Origin: Neurospora tetrasperma FGSC 2508
Lineage: Eukaryota; Ascomycota; Sordariomycetes; Sordariales; Sordariaceae
Reading direction: 5' to 3'
Assembly (NCBI RefSeq): GCF_000213175.1
Contig: NW_009799179.1
Coordinates: 1,251,713 to 1,315,712, forward strand
DNA length: 64,000 nt
Shown here piece after piece: positions 45,555 through 58,784 of the stretch. The notes beneath the pieces are model-generated. The model did not search any database. It saw only the letters and a program-made list of their open reading frames with translations, and had not been told where the DNA came from. The translations under genes and the position numbers were made by a program. Numbering within the stretch: position 1 is the stretch's first letter; each line of letters opens with the position of its first letter.

Positions 45555-48020
45555 ATCTGTGCATCCGATGCCCGCAAGAGAATGGTGGGTGGGAGACGTA
45601 TTGCCACACCGGAGTACCATAGTTTCGATTCTAATGGTGGACTATCTGTTCACCCTGTCCTCACAAGGGTGCTGAAGGGTATGGATTTTCGAAATCACCG
45701 TCTTCCTGCATACAGTTTTCTGGCGGGCATGGATGTTGCAGTATACTTCTTACAGACTATGCGTGATTTTCTTGGTGGCTAAAGACAAACGTCCGTCTAT
45801 ACGGCATTTGCATTGTGGCCAAAAGTGAATCAGCTTCTCCATGGATCTTGGATACTCTGGCCGCTTTCGGCCGGGAGTAGGTTTGTGCTGCGGTGAATCG
45901 GTAATTCCAACTGATAAACAAAGGCACGGGAGCTGCAGATCTTCGAGGCTCAAACAGCGGGAACTGTGACTTGACACTGCAAAAATTCGCGGAAATGCCC
46001 CCAAAAATACCACCGTGCCTATTTCCATATAGACAATGCCCGGTTCTGTGCCGTTCGTTGTGCTTCAGAAGCTAATAACCGCCATTGCCGACATGCCGTT
46101 CATCTGTTGTCGGCCAAAGAAGGCAAAAGCGGTATGTATATGTAACAGCCCGAGATCTTAATCAATGCAAGATCTCTTGGCACACTTCATTGTGCCTCGC
46201 AAGCGCAGGGTGTCAAAGGACAACTGATGCTTTCATGGTCCGAACGCTGTATACAGTATAAAGATGAAGCGGACAGACATCATTTTGCTTGCTTTACATG
46301 AAGGGCTTCAGAAACGTCATTTAGAAGAGGCAAAAATGCGTTTGAACAACCCCACACATGCTGTTCCACCCGGTCGGCAGTGATGGGATGGAAATCAACC
46401 TAGGTTTGTAATCAAGCTTAGAAAGAAAAAAATCCCCAATCAATGATGGACCAAAGATAAAGTCCAAAACAAGATCGTCAAGCGCCACAGAACTCCAATG
46501 ATCAATCACAGATCACAACAGCGACACATCCCGTCGTTTGTTGTTGTTGCTGCTTGTGCTGTCATTGTGCCCACTGCCAGCGAACTGTCCCTCCCCCACC
46601 AGAAGGGCATCACGCCGCGGCTTTGTGCGGGCAACCTGACCCCCCGCTGACCGAAAAAGTGGGGTAGCGCTGCAAGCTGCCGTGCCAAGGCGCAGCGCTA
46701 ATGCCAAGCTAAAGATAAGCTCAGGCACTGGCACAACCCCACTGCACCATAAAACCTCCATACAAATGGAAGTCACCACTCCCACAAATGTACAACAGCA
46801 ACCACAACACCCACTCACTACACGACTACAAAAGATGGAAGGCCATCGTCGGACGGACTGGCAAAAAGAAGTGCCAACACTGTAGAGAAGAAGATTAAGG
46901 ACGGGATCAAGGATTATGGGGGTGGGATCCGAGCCCCGAAGCGTTTCTAGCTTGAACCGAGCGCCGGAGTCAGGCGGATCTCCGAGCAGCAGCTCAGCTG
47001 GGCTGATTTGGTTTGGGGCCGGAGAGTGCACAGACCAGCCGGATCCCGGCAACTCCCACTTCGAAAGTTCAATCGGGCAACTGGAAGCTTCCGCTTTGGC
47101 CCCACAATACCCGGAATCGGACCCAAGAGTATCCCGGAGTCTCGGAGCGGGACTTACCGAGAAGCCACCGAGCGGCTAATTTGGCACGTGCCGGGTGTCG
47201 GATGTTCGGTGCTACGTATGTATCCGGATGTTGGATTGGATGCCGGGTTACATTCCGAGCTATCCATATCAACGGTTTGGGGGCCCATCTACCCGGTTTC
47301 AAAGCGTTTGCGTCTAAACGATACATGCGTGTATAGGTTGTATTCTCCTTGAGTTATGTCTGTCAACTAGATCAACTCGTCAGGTTTTCAAAATCGACCG
47401 TCTGGGAGTAAGCTGGCATCACTGGCAATTAAGCTTGTGGAGTTTCGGCGAGTGAAATTCACTCTCTGTTTTTTGGGTAGGCTAACCGTCAATGCCACAC
47501 CCGGATTCGTTCCACGCATTTCGGTTCGACCAAGACAAAAGAATTAGTACTTTGAGCAATGAGATACGACAATACGACAAGTAAAAGAGACTGAGGGCAA
47601 GACTTGAACAATTCGTAATAGGGGAAAACAAGAACTGAAGTAGAGGGATAAAGGGGATTGAACTCGAAGCTGTCGGTCAACACCATAACAAAACTCGGGA
47701 TCGCATGTTTAGAGACAGACGGATTATCGACGGCGACCAGGAGCATTCCTGAAAGAACTTCCGGTTTATTCAAATATACGCTGCAGGTTGCCGAACGGAT
47801 ATCTTTACTTTTGGAACCTGGTTATTCTTTCGCTCTCCGTCTTTCATGCTGTGTATCTTCTAACGTCCATGTCCGGATCTACAGAGAAATCCCTTGAGCG
47901 AGCAAAATCTAATGACAGAAACATGAGGAAAGGGCCACCACAGACAGGCGTATGTCAAGCTGACATGAAATAGAAGCCATTAGTAAAAGTTACGGCATAT
48001 GGTTGCAATATCTCGATGTG

Positions 48021-48044
48021 TTTTTTTTTTTTTTTTTTTTTTTT
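48021..48044. repeat. 24-nt poly-T run
   Basis: Uninterrupted T run followed by more T-rich sequence up to about 48075. Confidence 0.9.
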
Positions 48045-49884
48045 GCATTTTCTGATTTTTTAATTTTTTTTTTTAATTTGAAGTTTTGAACCTTCGAGTT
48101 ATCACTCCTGTGTAGACCTCTGATCCAAGTAACTGTACGGACTGAACAGATGGCAAAAGCGATGACTTTCAATTTTTGTTTGTTGCGAGATGCCCGCAGT
48201 AAATTTGGAAAACATTTGCTCGGAAACAACGTGTATACATGGTATGTCCTCCCGAAAACATTGTATGAGTCGTATCCAACCCGAGTCCAACCAACGTCTT
48301 TCGTAAGTCTAACTCCCGAATTTCTAGCTTTCTCAGGGACGTAGCAGTAGGACTTCTCGTTGTTCCTACCCAACTCGGGACAGTTGGAACAGCGCGTCAC
48401 TCTCTTCACTTGGTCTATAACTCGTCGAGACATCCTTTCAATTTTTCCATTTCACATCTCTTTCATATTTGAATTAGTTCAGTTGGAACGGAGTAACCGT
48501 TACGTGGTCTTTGTCATTACCTAGTAATGCTGTCGGTCTGTTGGCGAAGACTAACAAAAAGAGAGGAAACTAAGACAAGACTTGACCATCAAATCTGATG
48601 GAACATCGAGTGTCCACATACCGATAATCATATCCGTGGCTGGTCATGTCATTCTGGTCGAGTTCATGATGTACGTGAAAGCCATGTGTAAGGGGAAGGC
48701 GGGTGAAAATGATTATCAAAGTCTTGCTGAACACAATGGGTTGCCTGCCTAGCCTAGTTAATGGAGGGCCGACGCGTAAGTTGCTGTGGCCACCTCAGAG
48801 ACTCTGCATGAGAGACCCCCGAGCATTTGTTTATATGAGCTCGAGATTAGACCGAATACTCATATAGCCAATGCACGTTCCGTGGAAACAGAGCGTATAT
48901 GCTGTCATTGTATAATAGGCTTGGTGATTAGTGTGACTGGAATGCATTTATAGAGTGTCAGTTATGACATGCACTTTCATTTGAGCTAGGCACCGGAATG
49001 GTATTTCTTTGGAAGATATGAGTCATGATTTCTTTGGGATGACTGACAAAGTCTGATGCCGGACAGCTTGCTTGCCTTGTGGAAGACCATGTGGGGAGTC
49101 AGAGGAGCACGTAAAAACTCAAGATTTAGACGATAGGGAGCGCTTGAATTGCAAGCCGTTTCTATTGATTCTCTCTATCCATTTGCTCTTCACGGACCCA
49201 TAACCCAACGACCCACCCCGGAGACATTAGACCAATGATACCCCGTGCATGATCGCTTGTCTCCTCCTATGTTGTCTGCAGATATCGAATGCTATGCCTG
49301 AGAATTGGTTCAAGTTGTGACAGCAGGATGTTTGGCCAGTAACTGGCTGAGTGGTCCATGAAGAATATGCAAGTCTGGCGAGCCCACCTACAGCCTCGGC
49401 TTCCAAATCAGAGAGGTCCGGCAAGCTCATCCCTTCCAGCAGTGATCCACCGAGTCATTGTGTTATGTCTCGGTCAAATCAATCCATCCGTGTCGCAATA
49501 GACTGTGATCGTCATTCGATCGCTCACATCAGGATATGGGATTCTTGTCCTCCAGACACTCGGGAGCTTTTTGGGTGACGGCCATGGGCGCATTGATCGG
49601 AGCAAAGTATTCGAGCCAGTAGTATCCTCCAAGTATTATCCTAGTATCGATCGCGATCGCTGTCCGCACATGTCGCCCATTAAAGAAATCTCGCTATGCA
49701 GTCGTGAGCATCATGGTAATGCAAGGTATGGTACAATTCCAAGTGTGTGTGTTGTGTTTGTGTTCCCGTCTAATCCTCCTCAAGCCAAGTTGTCTTCAAC
49801 ACTGAGGGGGCTGGTAGTTCAGGGGACGCCTGCGATACCGTCAGGTTAGCAATATTGATCATGGTAGTGTCGAATGAAATGCGC

Positions 49885-50354
49885 TTACTTGAACAACAGA
49901 ATATGAGGCTCTGGCTCATGAACCTCGTAGTGTTCCCAACCGAGACTCTGTTGTCGCAACCTTTGTGTTAGTCTTCCCGTTCCCTATGCGTTCCCATCGC
50001 AACTGATCAGATTCGCGCGCACCTGTGTAATGCCCATGGCTCTCCATTCCTCTTCCCACAAGAGCTTTAGAGTGCCCTTGGATTTATCGTGGTAGTCGGA
50101 GGGGATGGCCTTGAGCATGGCCTTGGGTAGCTGGACGTGACGGTACTCGTACTCGCTGTCGGAATAACTGTAGGAACAAGTGGCAGGGTCAGCAACCGTA
50201 CAGTAGAGCGCTTCCCAAAGTGCGCCACGGCGTACCGAGTAGAATAGTGAATAGAGTCGATGAACTCCTCGAGGCGCGCGCGCTCGTTATCAGACAGCGG
50301 CCGCGGGCTGGGGTTGCGGCGACTGGTGTCGATTCCCATCTCCTCCGGTGTCAT
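49885..50354 (-). CDS. cks1: CKS1/Suc1-type cyclin-dependent kinase regulatory subunit
   Basis: Small adaptor that binds the Cdk1 kinase and phosphorylated substrates, promoting multisite phosphorylation and cell-cycle progression in the nucleus. Three exons: 50354-50236, 50167-50023 and 49947-49885, 108 residues. The introns are 68 and 75 nt with GTACGC and GTGCGC donors, GCTGAC and ACTAAC branches. Hallmarks are [21 protein letters not shown], the [19 protein letters not shown] segment and the hinge/C-terminus [11 protein letters not shown]. Start ATG 50354 gives MTPEEMG; an in-frame GTG farther up is not needed. The protein ends directly after LLFK, lacking the long glutamine-rich tail of budding yeast Cks1. 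It is divergent from RSC4. Confidence 0.95.
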
Positions 50355-51831
50355 TTTGCCTGCTTGTGTTGTGGGTGTACGGCGGTGTGCGATTGTTGTT
50401 GTTTGGTATCGGTTGCCAAGGCGATGGTTGCTGGTGGTGCTGTGCGATTCCACAACGCGTGTCTCTGGTTTGGGTTTCGCTGTAGTGACCGCGCGCGTGG
50501 GGTGGATAGAGTGCTATTTAAGAACCCGGAGGCAGAGAGAGGGTCGCTGTCGGGCAGGGCAGTGGAGTCGGCGTCTTTGGCGGCAGTATATTGTGACTGT
50601 TGTCTTCACTTTGGGGGCGGGATGAGATGAGACGATGGAGCCGAGAGTCAATTGTAGCTGGCGGGGTCGCTGTTGTGTATCTTCTGGGAGCTATCTTGAA
50701 TAGGCCGAACGATAGCTTCTATTGTCCAAAGACTTTGGTGTTATTGTAGAGTGTCGGTATTGCGATGAGATGGTGATGTCGTTGACGACGACGGGTCGGC
50801 CAGTGACGAGTAGGAATCACCCAAGTAAGTCTACTGCCACTCAGTTGACAGGGGTTTGATGGCAGACGGGAGCATCCGGCCGGCAAATTCACCATACTGA
50901 TTCCAAATGGTGCCGGCCGCGTCAGTTGACCCGGTCTTGGTACGCTTGAAGGGCAGAACTTTTGACAGACGGCTGCCAGCCGCCAAGTAGGTCGACAAGG
51001 GATGTGGTCTTTCTCAAAGTCGTCCCAAAGCACGGGCACCAGACCACACCACCACCAGGCGCCGTCCAGGGAAGCAAACCACGCTGCACTAACAAAGCTC
51101 AGGACAATCCGCTCAAAGCAACCCGCGGCCAACCGTCTTTTTGTGTTCATCTGTTGGAGCACCCAACTCGCCATCCGCCCCGATACCTCTCAGCTCTGAG
51201 GGTATTCCCACTGCCCATCACCACTGTCTACACACTGCCGGCATCCCGACCTATCTCACTGCTCGACACGCCGTGCAGCATCCACCCAACAAACTGAAGT
51301 GTGTCTGTTCCTGCGCAGACGGGAGTCGATACACCATCACAAGCCGCCACTGCTATTGGCTCGTGGACGGTTGCCCACCTCACTTACACTACAACTGAAG
51401 TGATTCTAGCCCGCCCCCTGCTCTCTCCATCACGTTCGTTGAGTTCTCAAGCGGCCACAATCTATCTTCCCGTCCATTCCTTTCGCGGCGACGCCCGCCT
51501 GCCCGCCCGCCCGCTGCAGCTCACAGGCCAGGCCCATCGCTGCTGGAGCACTGGAGCGCGGTTCCCACTAATCCACTACCCATCAACCCAAGTGGTATTT
51601 TTTGTGCCCGCAGAACGAAACACACAATCGCCAAACCGCAACGCGTCTCCCGAACGAGTCCCGTCCTGCTCTGCGCCAGCGACGCCCATCCGGTCCCTGA
51701 CCCCCAGACGAGACCCTTCTCCCCAAACTGCCATTGCCCCGCCGGCACCGCCCTACCGGTAGCTCTGACGACATCCTCGGATAGCCTGCCGCATCTACCA
51801 GACCCACGACCGGGTTGCACTCTTCGCCGAC
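50355..51831. promoter_or_regulatory. Shared divergent promoter interval of CKS1 and RSC4
   Basis: 1477 bp between the two start codons. C-rich and pyrimidine-rich sequence fills about 51140-51800 upstream of RSC4, as expected of a leader and promoter. Open frames in it are proline/serine/arginine-rich artefacts of that composition. No specific sites can be assigned. Confidence 0.5.
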
Positions 51832-54580
51832 ATGGACAATAAGCGGAAAGCCAGCATCTCCAACGGCGCCCACATCCAGGATGGCGACGACCGCGCTGCG
51901 AAGCGCACCAAGAAGGAACCAGGCGTAAGTCCATCACCTCCAATGAACCATTGCTCCCACTGCTCCCTACCTATACATGCACCCCCGGTTCCTGTTGTAG
52001 CTGGTCCCTCTCGACGAGGATGCGGCCATGCAGCGACCATAACCTCTAAACTTCCCTTCCTCGTCTGGGAAGGAAGTTGAGGAAGTGCACATGCACCCAT
52101 TGACAGAACTCAGCACCTTTTATCTGATTGAACCCCAATACCTGTCAATGAAGCTTGACATCTGCCTCCCACGATGCTCAACCCGCGTCTTATCCCTTGG
52201 CTTCGACAATACAGCAGTCAACAAAAACACTGCCCTCAATATTCGACTACATACAGCCAGCTAACCGCGAATACAGCCCTACACGGATTACGATCTCAAT
52301 CAGGAAGAGACCCATGAGTCCACTACCGCATATGGCCTGCACTTCCTCGAGATGATTCGGAGGACGAAGGACAAGAGGTATGAAGTTACAATCTTGCACG
52401 AAACCCGGTGCAGGTTTCTCTTTTATGACTGTACCACTTGCGATCGACAGCAACAGATGGACCTTTTGCATTCTCTCCGTAAAGCTTTTCGCTAACATCT
52501 TGATCATAGTGGACGGACTGTCGCCGACTGCTTCGAAGATCTCATCCCGCGCGAAGGAAACGAAGACTACTACAGGCGCATCAAGCTGCCCATATCTCTC
52601 AAAACAATCGAGCGCAAACTGCACAATCAGGACTTTGCAAACTTGTCCGAGCTGGAGGGTTACTTCAAACGTATGGTTATGAACGCGAAAGAATACTACA
52701 ACAAAGGCTCCGACATCTTTGAGGACGCAGAACGCGTCAGGAAAGCACTCAGCAACTACATGACCAAGACGAATCCTGCCTACAAGCGAGAAACCGGCTA
52801 TAGCTGCACCGCAGCGCCGATTCCTGGGGAGGAAGACGACGAAGAGAGCAAGAACGCGAGTCAAAACGGTACCAAAAGGCACTCTTCGAACAGCTCGACA
52901 AACGGCTCTGTCAAATCTGTGCGGAAACGCGAATCTCCTTCGGTACAGGATACCCAGGGCGAGGATGATGTTGAAGGCGAAGATGATGACCACGATGACG
53001 GCCGCGACGAGAGCGGCGACGAAGACAATGAGAACCCACGAAGGATTGTTATCAAGAGGCGCGAAAGTGGCAGACCAGCGGCTAGAAGCACAGCCTCGCC
53101 AGTACCCACGTTTAAGCCTGGCAGAGGTGGCAGGAAAAAGGCAGACCATGAGTACGAGAATGTACCCTACAAAAGCCTCAACTTCCAGCAAGCACAGGAG
53201 AAGATTGTAGAGGAGCTCATTCGCAAGCCGGATGGATCGTACGTTGCACCTCCATCTCTCATTCGTCCCACCTTGTCGACCCTTCCATACTAACATAACA
53301 AAACAGTGACCCGTATTTCCTCGACTTTATCAACCTTCCTCCAAGGAGCTTCAAGGACTACTTTGCTGTCATCACTGAGCCCCTTTCCCTCAAGGGCCTG
53401 CAGAAGCTCGTCAAGGGTATCTACGGTCGCGCTAGTCCGACAGGTGTGAGCGAATTCAAGAGTTGGGCTGCATTCGAGGAGAAGGCCAGTCTTCTCTGGA
53501 ACAATGCTCACTACTATAACGAAGAGGGGAGCGTTATTTACGACCTTGCGACGGAATTGAAGAGCTGCTTTGAGAGAGAGTTGGACCAAGCCAAGGCAGT
53601 CGTTCAAGAACCGCCACAGCCCCCCAAGATTAAACTGAAGGTCGCCCCCGGCTCGGAAACTCCAAGTGTGAGCGGTCCGAAGAAGATCACCATTCATGTG
53701 GGCGGCTCTCGGGGTAGCGCTGCCGCCTCGCCAGCGCCCCCAACTGGCCAATCCATTGATTCCAACTATAGCCATGGAGCTGTCAATGGCAATAGAGTTG
53801 TCCCGTCTGCAGTTCCCATCATACCTCAAGATAAAGTTAGGAGTCTGTCCACCTCTGTGGTACCAAGCCCTGCCGTCACCCAGGCTAAGCTCGAGGGGGG
53901 TGTTCAACAATCGCCTGTGCCTCTACCACCCCAAGCGGGCATGAATGGGGTTGCCGTGGGACCCGGAACCATGACGCCGGCAATCAATTCGCAACAGCCA
54001 GGTTCTGCAGTGCTTCAAAACGGTCATGTGCCCGTTGTAGCACCGCCCCCGCCCCCGCCTATATGGGATAAGACACACCGTGCTCCTGGTCGAGGTAAGT
54101 TTTGGTCAGGTCCGTTTATGAAGGTTTAGTCGCTAATTGCATTTAAAAGGTCTTGCCGATGCCCTTATCCATAGCATCCTGATTCGTACCCATCCAAGCA
54201 TCCCCCTCGAGAGGCGGTTTAGACTTGAAGTTCCGGCTCATCCAAGATTGGCCCAGCAGAACCTGACTGTTCATCTGCCCACTAATCATAGCAGACTGCA
54301 GCTTATTCCACGACTGTCTCCTATCCTGGAGCAGCAACAACGACAATATCGCCTTTTCATCACCATTAATGGTTCGATGGTGGGAAGGGCGACTCCTTTA
54401 CCGATTCCTGACGACCCGCTGCCCGTGAATGCGATAGTATTTGACCTTCCGTTGCAGCCGGGTACGACAGTAATCAGTGTCACAATGATTGCAGCCCTTC
54501 CGAAGGGCCAGAAGCTCCCCAGTGGCGCCGAGTGCGAGCTGGAGAGGATTTCTGTCAATGCCTTTTTACCTAGGGTGTAA
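51832..54580 (+). CDS. rsc4: RSC4-like tandem-bromodomain subunit of the RSC chromatin remodelling complex
   Basis: Reads acetylated histone tails and helps anchor the RSC nucleosome remodeller at promoters. Exons inferred: 51832-51924, 52277-52377, 52510-53238, 53307-54094 and 54150-54580; 713 residues, all junctions in frame. Bromodomain 1 (about residues 45-150) has YYRRIKLPISLKTIERKL and NAKEYYNKGSDIFEDA; bromodomain 2 (about 305-405) has DYFAVITEPLSLKGLQKL and WNNAHYYNEEGSVIYDLA. The asparagine expected to bind acetyl-lysine is present in both. Between them lies an acidic disordered linker, then a proline-rich stretch, then the conserved C-terminal domain (about 575-713). The first intron (352 nt) is much longer than the others and has the branch GCTAAC near its end; an extra small exon inside cannot be excluded. 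N-terminus carries a basic KRTKK motif suited to nuclear import. Confidence 0.92.
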
Positions 54581-55669
54581 CCGCTCGTTTGAACGTGCAC
54601 CCGTCTCAAATGTTGTTTTCTGGTATTATTTTGATACCTTTTTAATTCCTTTTCAAAATCTGGTTGGCTCAGGCAATGCTGTGGAGGTTATGGTTCAAGG
54701 ATTGGGCGTGGTCTTGGTCTTGTCCGGCGCAAGACAGTCGAGACATTTCGAAAGTGTGGGTTGGCTAGCGTCAAATTACTTACATTATGGAGTTTAGGGA
54801 CGGTGGGATGTGGAATACAACGCGTTCGGCTCGGTCATTTGGTACTTTCTCTCCATGGTGGGAGTTGTTGGTCGGTTTGCATAAATAAAGAGATGGTGCG
54901 ATGACAGAGAGCGAGTATACGGATGGTAATGGATGAATCAAGTGGCCATTGCCGGAGCATCATGATGTTATGTATGATATACGTGACAAAAGGGGGATAT
55001 CCAAACAGCCAATTTTTACAAGCCAGTTGGCGACGACATTTTGCAACAAGTATGGGAAATTAGACAAGCACCGGTTTGCACCTTGAACCATTGTTTGGGG
55101 AGTCATTATTGACTACCTTCTTTGTCTGCTTACACTCCCACGCAAACAAGACAATGCAATGCTTGGGTTGTTGACCCTGGAGATGTTTACCAAGTCCGAG
55201 AACGGCAGCTAACAAATACAGAAAGCTTCGGAAATGCGATGCGAACGGTTGGAATGTTGTTTCTCAAAGATGTCTTCTTCTTTCCATGTCCGGTTGGGTT
55301 TCCTTTGTTCTGCCAGCTTCATGTCCATTTCCGTCAGCTATGCCCTAGCATTGCACCACTCTTTGTTATTGTCCATTGTCGCAAAGGTCCATAACGTTGA
55401 CTGAGTGCTTCATTGATCCCACTCAGCTACTTCCCCTTTGTGTTCCATTCTCTTATGTTGACGCCATGTGGCCAACTATCTTCCCACAAACCCTTTCTGC
55501 ATTCCTTTTAGCAACATCTTCATGATTTTACACAATCTGCGCTTTCACGAGGGACCACTTTGATTCCCCCGAGTCGAACTACACGAGAAAGCTGACGCAT
55601 AGCACAATCGCACAGTCGAGAATATTCATCACCACCATACGAAGGGGAAATACCTCAAGCGAAGCAACA
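54581..55669. other. Tandem intergenic interval between RSC4 and the 1013-residue gene
   Basis: 3' flank of RSC4 and promoter of the next plus-strand gene. No protein-like frame; the last 250 bp are pyrimidine-rich and end in AAGCAACAATG. Confidence 0.65.
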
Positions 55670-58600
55670 ATGCATCCCCAAGGCGCCCACTTCGCGCCAA
55701 CCGGCCTCTACAGCCCCGGCGGGTTCAAGCCGCCCTCATTCGGCGTTGTCCCCAAAGCCCGCTCCGACGTCCGCCAACCAACCCGCATCTCATCCACCCA
55801 CGTTGTCGTCGAACCCATATCCACCAAGGAGCGACCTTGGGTTCCCTCCGACGGGCTGTACCAGGAAATTAACAAACAAGCCATGCACGAGCGCAAGCTC
55901 GCCATCATAGGTGTCGACGACAGACTCCTTAAGCCTTTACCCCTAAAGAAACACCCGTTCCATACCCTGGATTACATCCCCTTTGCTCGATCGAGCCTCG
56001 AGGCTATGGCCGCTATTGAGGATGGGTTGAAGGGAGTGGCTAAGTTGCTGAAGCTCGATGGGATCGGGGTGGACCTAAGTCCGGTGGTCCCAAGGCAGGT
56101 TCTAAGTATCAGGGAGTCTGGGTGGAGGCCGACGCAGTTGGGGTTTGAGCATATCCGCTGGCCTACTTCCGAGGAGCATAAGGATGTGGAATTCCAGAGT
56201 GACTGGTATGAAATCCTGTGGTATGATATCATGAAGAGGGTGTATAGGTGGGCGGAGAAGTACTTTGATGAACAGCAGGATGTGAAGGTGTCTGCGAAAA
56301 GCGTTAAAGATTGGACGAACCTGTGGAAGCAGGCGGGCGTTTCAGATCACTTTGTTCATTATGCGAGCTTGGTGGCGAGGCAGGATAATAATCACCCCGC
56401 GGGGTGGGACGTGTTGTTGGCTAAGGGGAGATATAGGAAATTTCTCATGGTTGGGGTGCTGGTGAGGTTGTTGCAGGAGCAGGTGTTTGATGAGTTGTTG
56501 TTTGGGGCGGACAAGGGCACGAAGAGGATGTTGGACGCACAGGATGAGTGTTATATCGAGTTAGATGGTATGTTTCTTTCTTTATTTCAGTCCCTCTATC
56601 CTTTGTTATCGTTGTTGTGGACTAACTAAGCGGGAACTAGGCCACTTCCGCACCGAGATGCGTTGCCGAAGTGTCCGCGCTGCTCTCGACGATTCTATCT
56701 TGACCCCAGGCTTCTGGCCTGAGGTGGACAAGCTGGCGATCCAAACCACAGCCTTGTTCTCACCTCTGCTCCGGTTCATGGACGTCGAATTTGAAAAGCG
56801 TACAGACCCGCTAGAATTTCATCAGGACATCCACGATATCATTGCCGAGTCGGGTTACTTCAACATCGCCATGCGGCTTTCCCGCGATGTCTTCCGCTTC
56901 AACTGGCCCCTGCCTGGAGATGGATGGAGTCTGGAAGTTGAGAACGTCGACGACATTCCTTTTGAGATCTCGCGGGCCTGGGCTGATAAACACGAGCAAG
57001 ATGCCCAAAAGCGGTATCACGCGGGCCTGGAAGCAGACCGACGACAGAAGAAGAGGAGAAAGGAGCTTGGTCTGGACGGACGTACTACCAGGACCACTGC
57101 TGCCATGGCACGCGGTACCCTCCGACTTGCTTTGGATCATGCCAGTACAAAGTTGAAGTCCGGTTTGGCCGCCACGGGTGTCAGGCTTGTGCGGCTCCGT
57201 CCTGGCTTCGCGGCACCCACTGTTGACGATCCTCCTCCTGCCTCTGAGCCAGACTACAGCAGGTCCAGTGACCCCAACCGCCCTCCGGAGCTCTACCTCC
57301 CTTCTCGCCTGGCAAAGACCCAAGTCGCCATCTTCCCCGCCATCCAACGCTACATGAACCTGGAAACCTTCAGACGTGAGCCGGTCAAGAAGAACCCGTC
57401 CTTCTCCCGGTCCTTCTCCTTCCACACCAACGACATCATGGCCTCCATCGAGAGCCACCCCACTTACGAGTATTACTTTGATAAACTCATCCCCCGCAAC
57501 CCCCCTAAGAAGGAAGACTCTTCCGACGAGGGCTACACCTTCCCCACCCGCCGTCGCAAGCATCTTGTCAACCCCTTCGACCGCCAAGAAGACGCCCAAG
57601 CCATCCACACGATCGCCAAAGGCAACGCAATCTACTACTCGGGCGTAGCCGACGAGTCTCACCTCTCCGCCCTCCGGCGCAATGCCAACGACCCTTCTGT
57701 CGGTCCAGAAAAGTATTACATCGGCTACCCCGGTTACTTGCCGGAGCACGTTCCTACCTTGAGGGAATGGACCAATCTCCCTCTTACCTCTCGCCACAGC
57801 CACAGCCGGCACTCCCTCAACAACCTAACCTCATCCTCTCGTACATCTTCTCCCTTCTTCTCCTACTTCGTTCCCTCCAACAAAATCCTCATCCTCACCC
57901 GCCGTCTCCTTTTCACCACGCTCATCTACTCCCTCCTCCGCTTTTGGCTAGTTCCCCTCCTCCTTCCTTCGTTCCTCCCCTTCTTCCTCGCTTTGGAATC
58001 TACGGCGCTGCACGTCTTCAACCAGGCCAAAGACGGCCTTACCACTTTGCTCACTCCCCTCGTTGATGCCGTCCGTCCTCTTCTAGGTCATCTTCTTCAC
58101 ACATTAACTATCCTCCGAAACCTAGCGTTGGCTGTTCTCAAACCAGTCCTCGCTCCCGTGGGGGACTTGGTTAAGAAACTGGTGCTCCCGCCTTTGGCTT
58201 CTGCGTTAAGGGCTGTGGGATATGTCTATAGCCAGCTTGTTGAGAGGGGACCGGTGGGATGGGTTTGGACGAGGTTGAAGGGGGCGGTTGGTTGGTGGGG
58301 AGATTGGGTGAAGTTGGTGGATGAGGCGGTGAGAGGCGGGTTGGCGAGGGTTGATGCTTGGTTGGGTGGTGCTACTGGTGCTACAGTTTTACCTGAGGCG
58401 TGGCGAAGGAGCGGAGCAGGAGGAAGAGGAAGTGAAGGAGGGAGTTTAACGACAACGGTGACAACGGCGACAACGGCGACAACGGTGACAACGACAATGA
58501 CGGGGGCGGCGGCGGCTGGTGGTCATGGTGGTGGTGGTGGTGGTGGTGGCAACTGGAACCCTTTTGCTAGGAGGATTGAGTCTGGTTTGAAGACTGAGAA

Positions 58601-58784
58601 GACTACTTACACTGTGACTACTAACGGTGGAGGAGAAGTGTTCACTGTCACGGAGAAACGCACTGCTGGTGGTGGTGGTGGTCTGACGTCTGGGAGGAGG
58701 ACTTCCACCGTTTCCACTGTTACTACTGGCGATGGAACTTTCACCCTTGCCGGCGCGGCACCGCCTCCTCCTCTTACGCCTTGA
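55670..58784 (+). CDS. Large protein of unknown function with C-terminal hydrophobic region
   Basis: Two exons, 55670-56567 and 56641-58784, separated by a 73-nt intron (GTATGT donor, ACTAAC branch); 1013 residues. I do not recognise a domain. The first 650 residues are soluble-looking and well conserved in style, with aromatic-rich stretches such as HPTYEYYFDKLIPRNPP and GPEKYYIGYPGYLPEHVP. Residues about 715-760 are strongly hydrophobic (one or two membrane passes or a hairpin), followed by amphipathic helices to about 870. The tail from about 890 is low-complexity: threonine/valine/alanine repeats from 9-bp units, a glycine run, and TVTT repeats. A membrane-anchored protein with a cytosolic N-terminal domain is the simplest reading. 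There is no signal peptide. The tail may vary in length between strains. Confidence 0.85.
58449..58500 (+). repeat. 9-bp tandem repeat within coding sequence
   Basis: Units of the form ACAACGGYG encode repeated threonine/valine/alanine in the low-complexity tail of the 1013-residue protein. Followed by a GGT run that encodes polyglycine. Confidence 0.8.

Larger units (their letters stand above)
43548..49884. other. Gene-free interval
   Basis: 6.3 kb with no frame I can support. Contents: T runs at 43931-43953 and 48021-48044, a 20-bp palindrome at 45535-45554 next to a 10-bp direct duplication, and lysine-rich minus frames that only reflect the T runs. A minus frame from about 49227-49430 has a protein-like start (MSLPDLSDLEAEAVGG) but no partner exons. 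The segment at about 46920-47330 is rich in CCGG sites and has several overlapping frames without family features. Confidence 0.5.

Noticed and set aside
47990-48433. 147-codon minus frame with a lysine-rich end
   Set aside because: The lysines come from a T run, and the remainder shows no family features or supporting introns.
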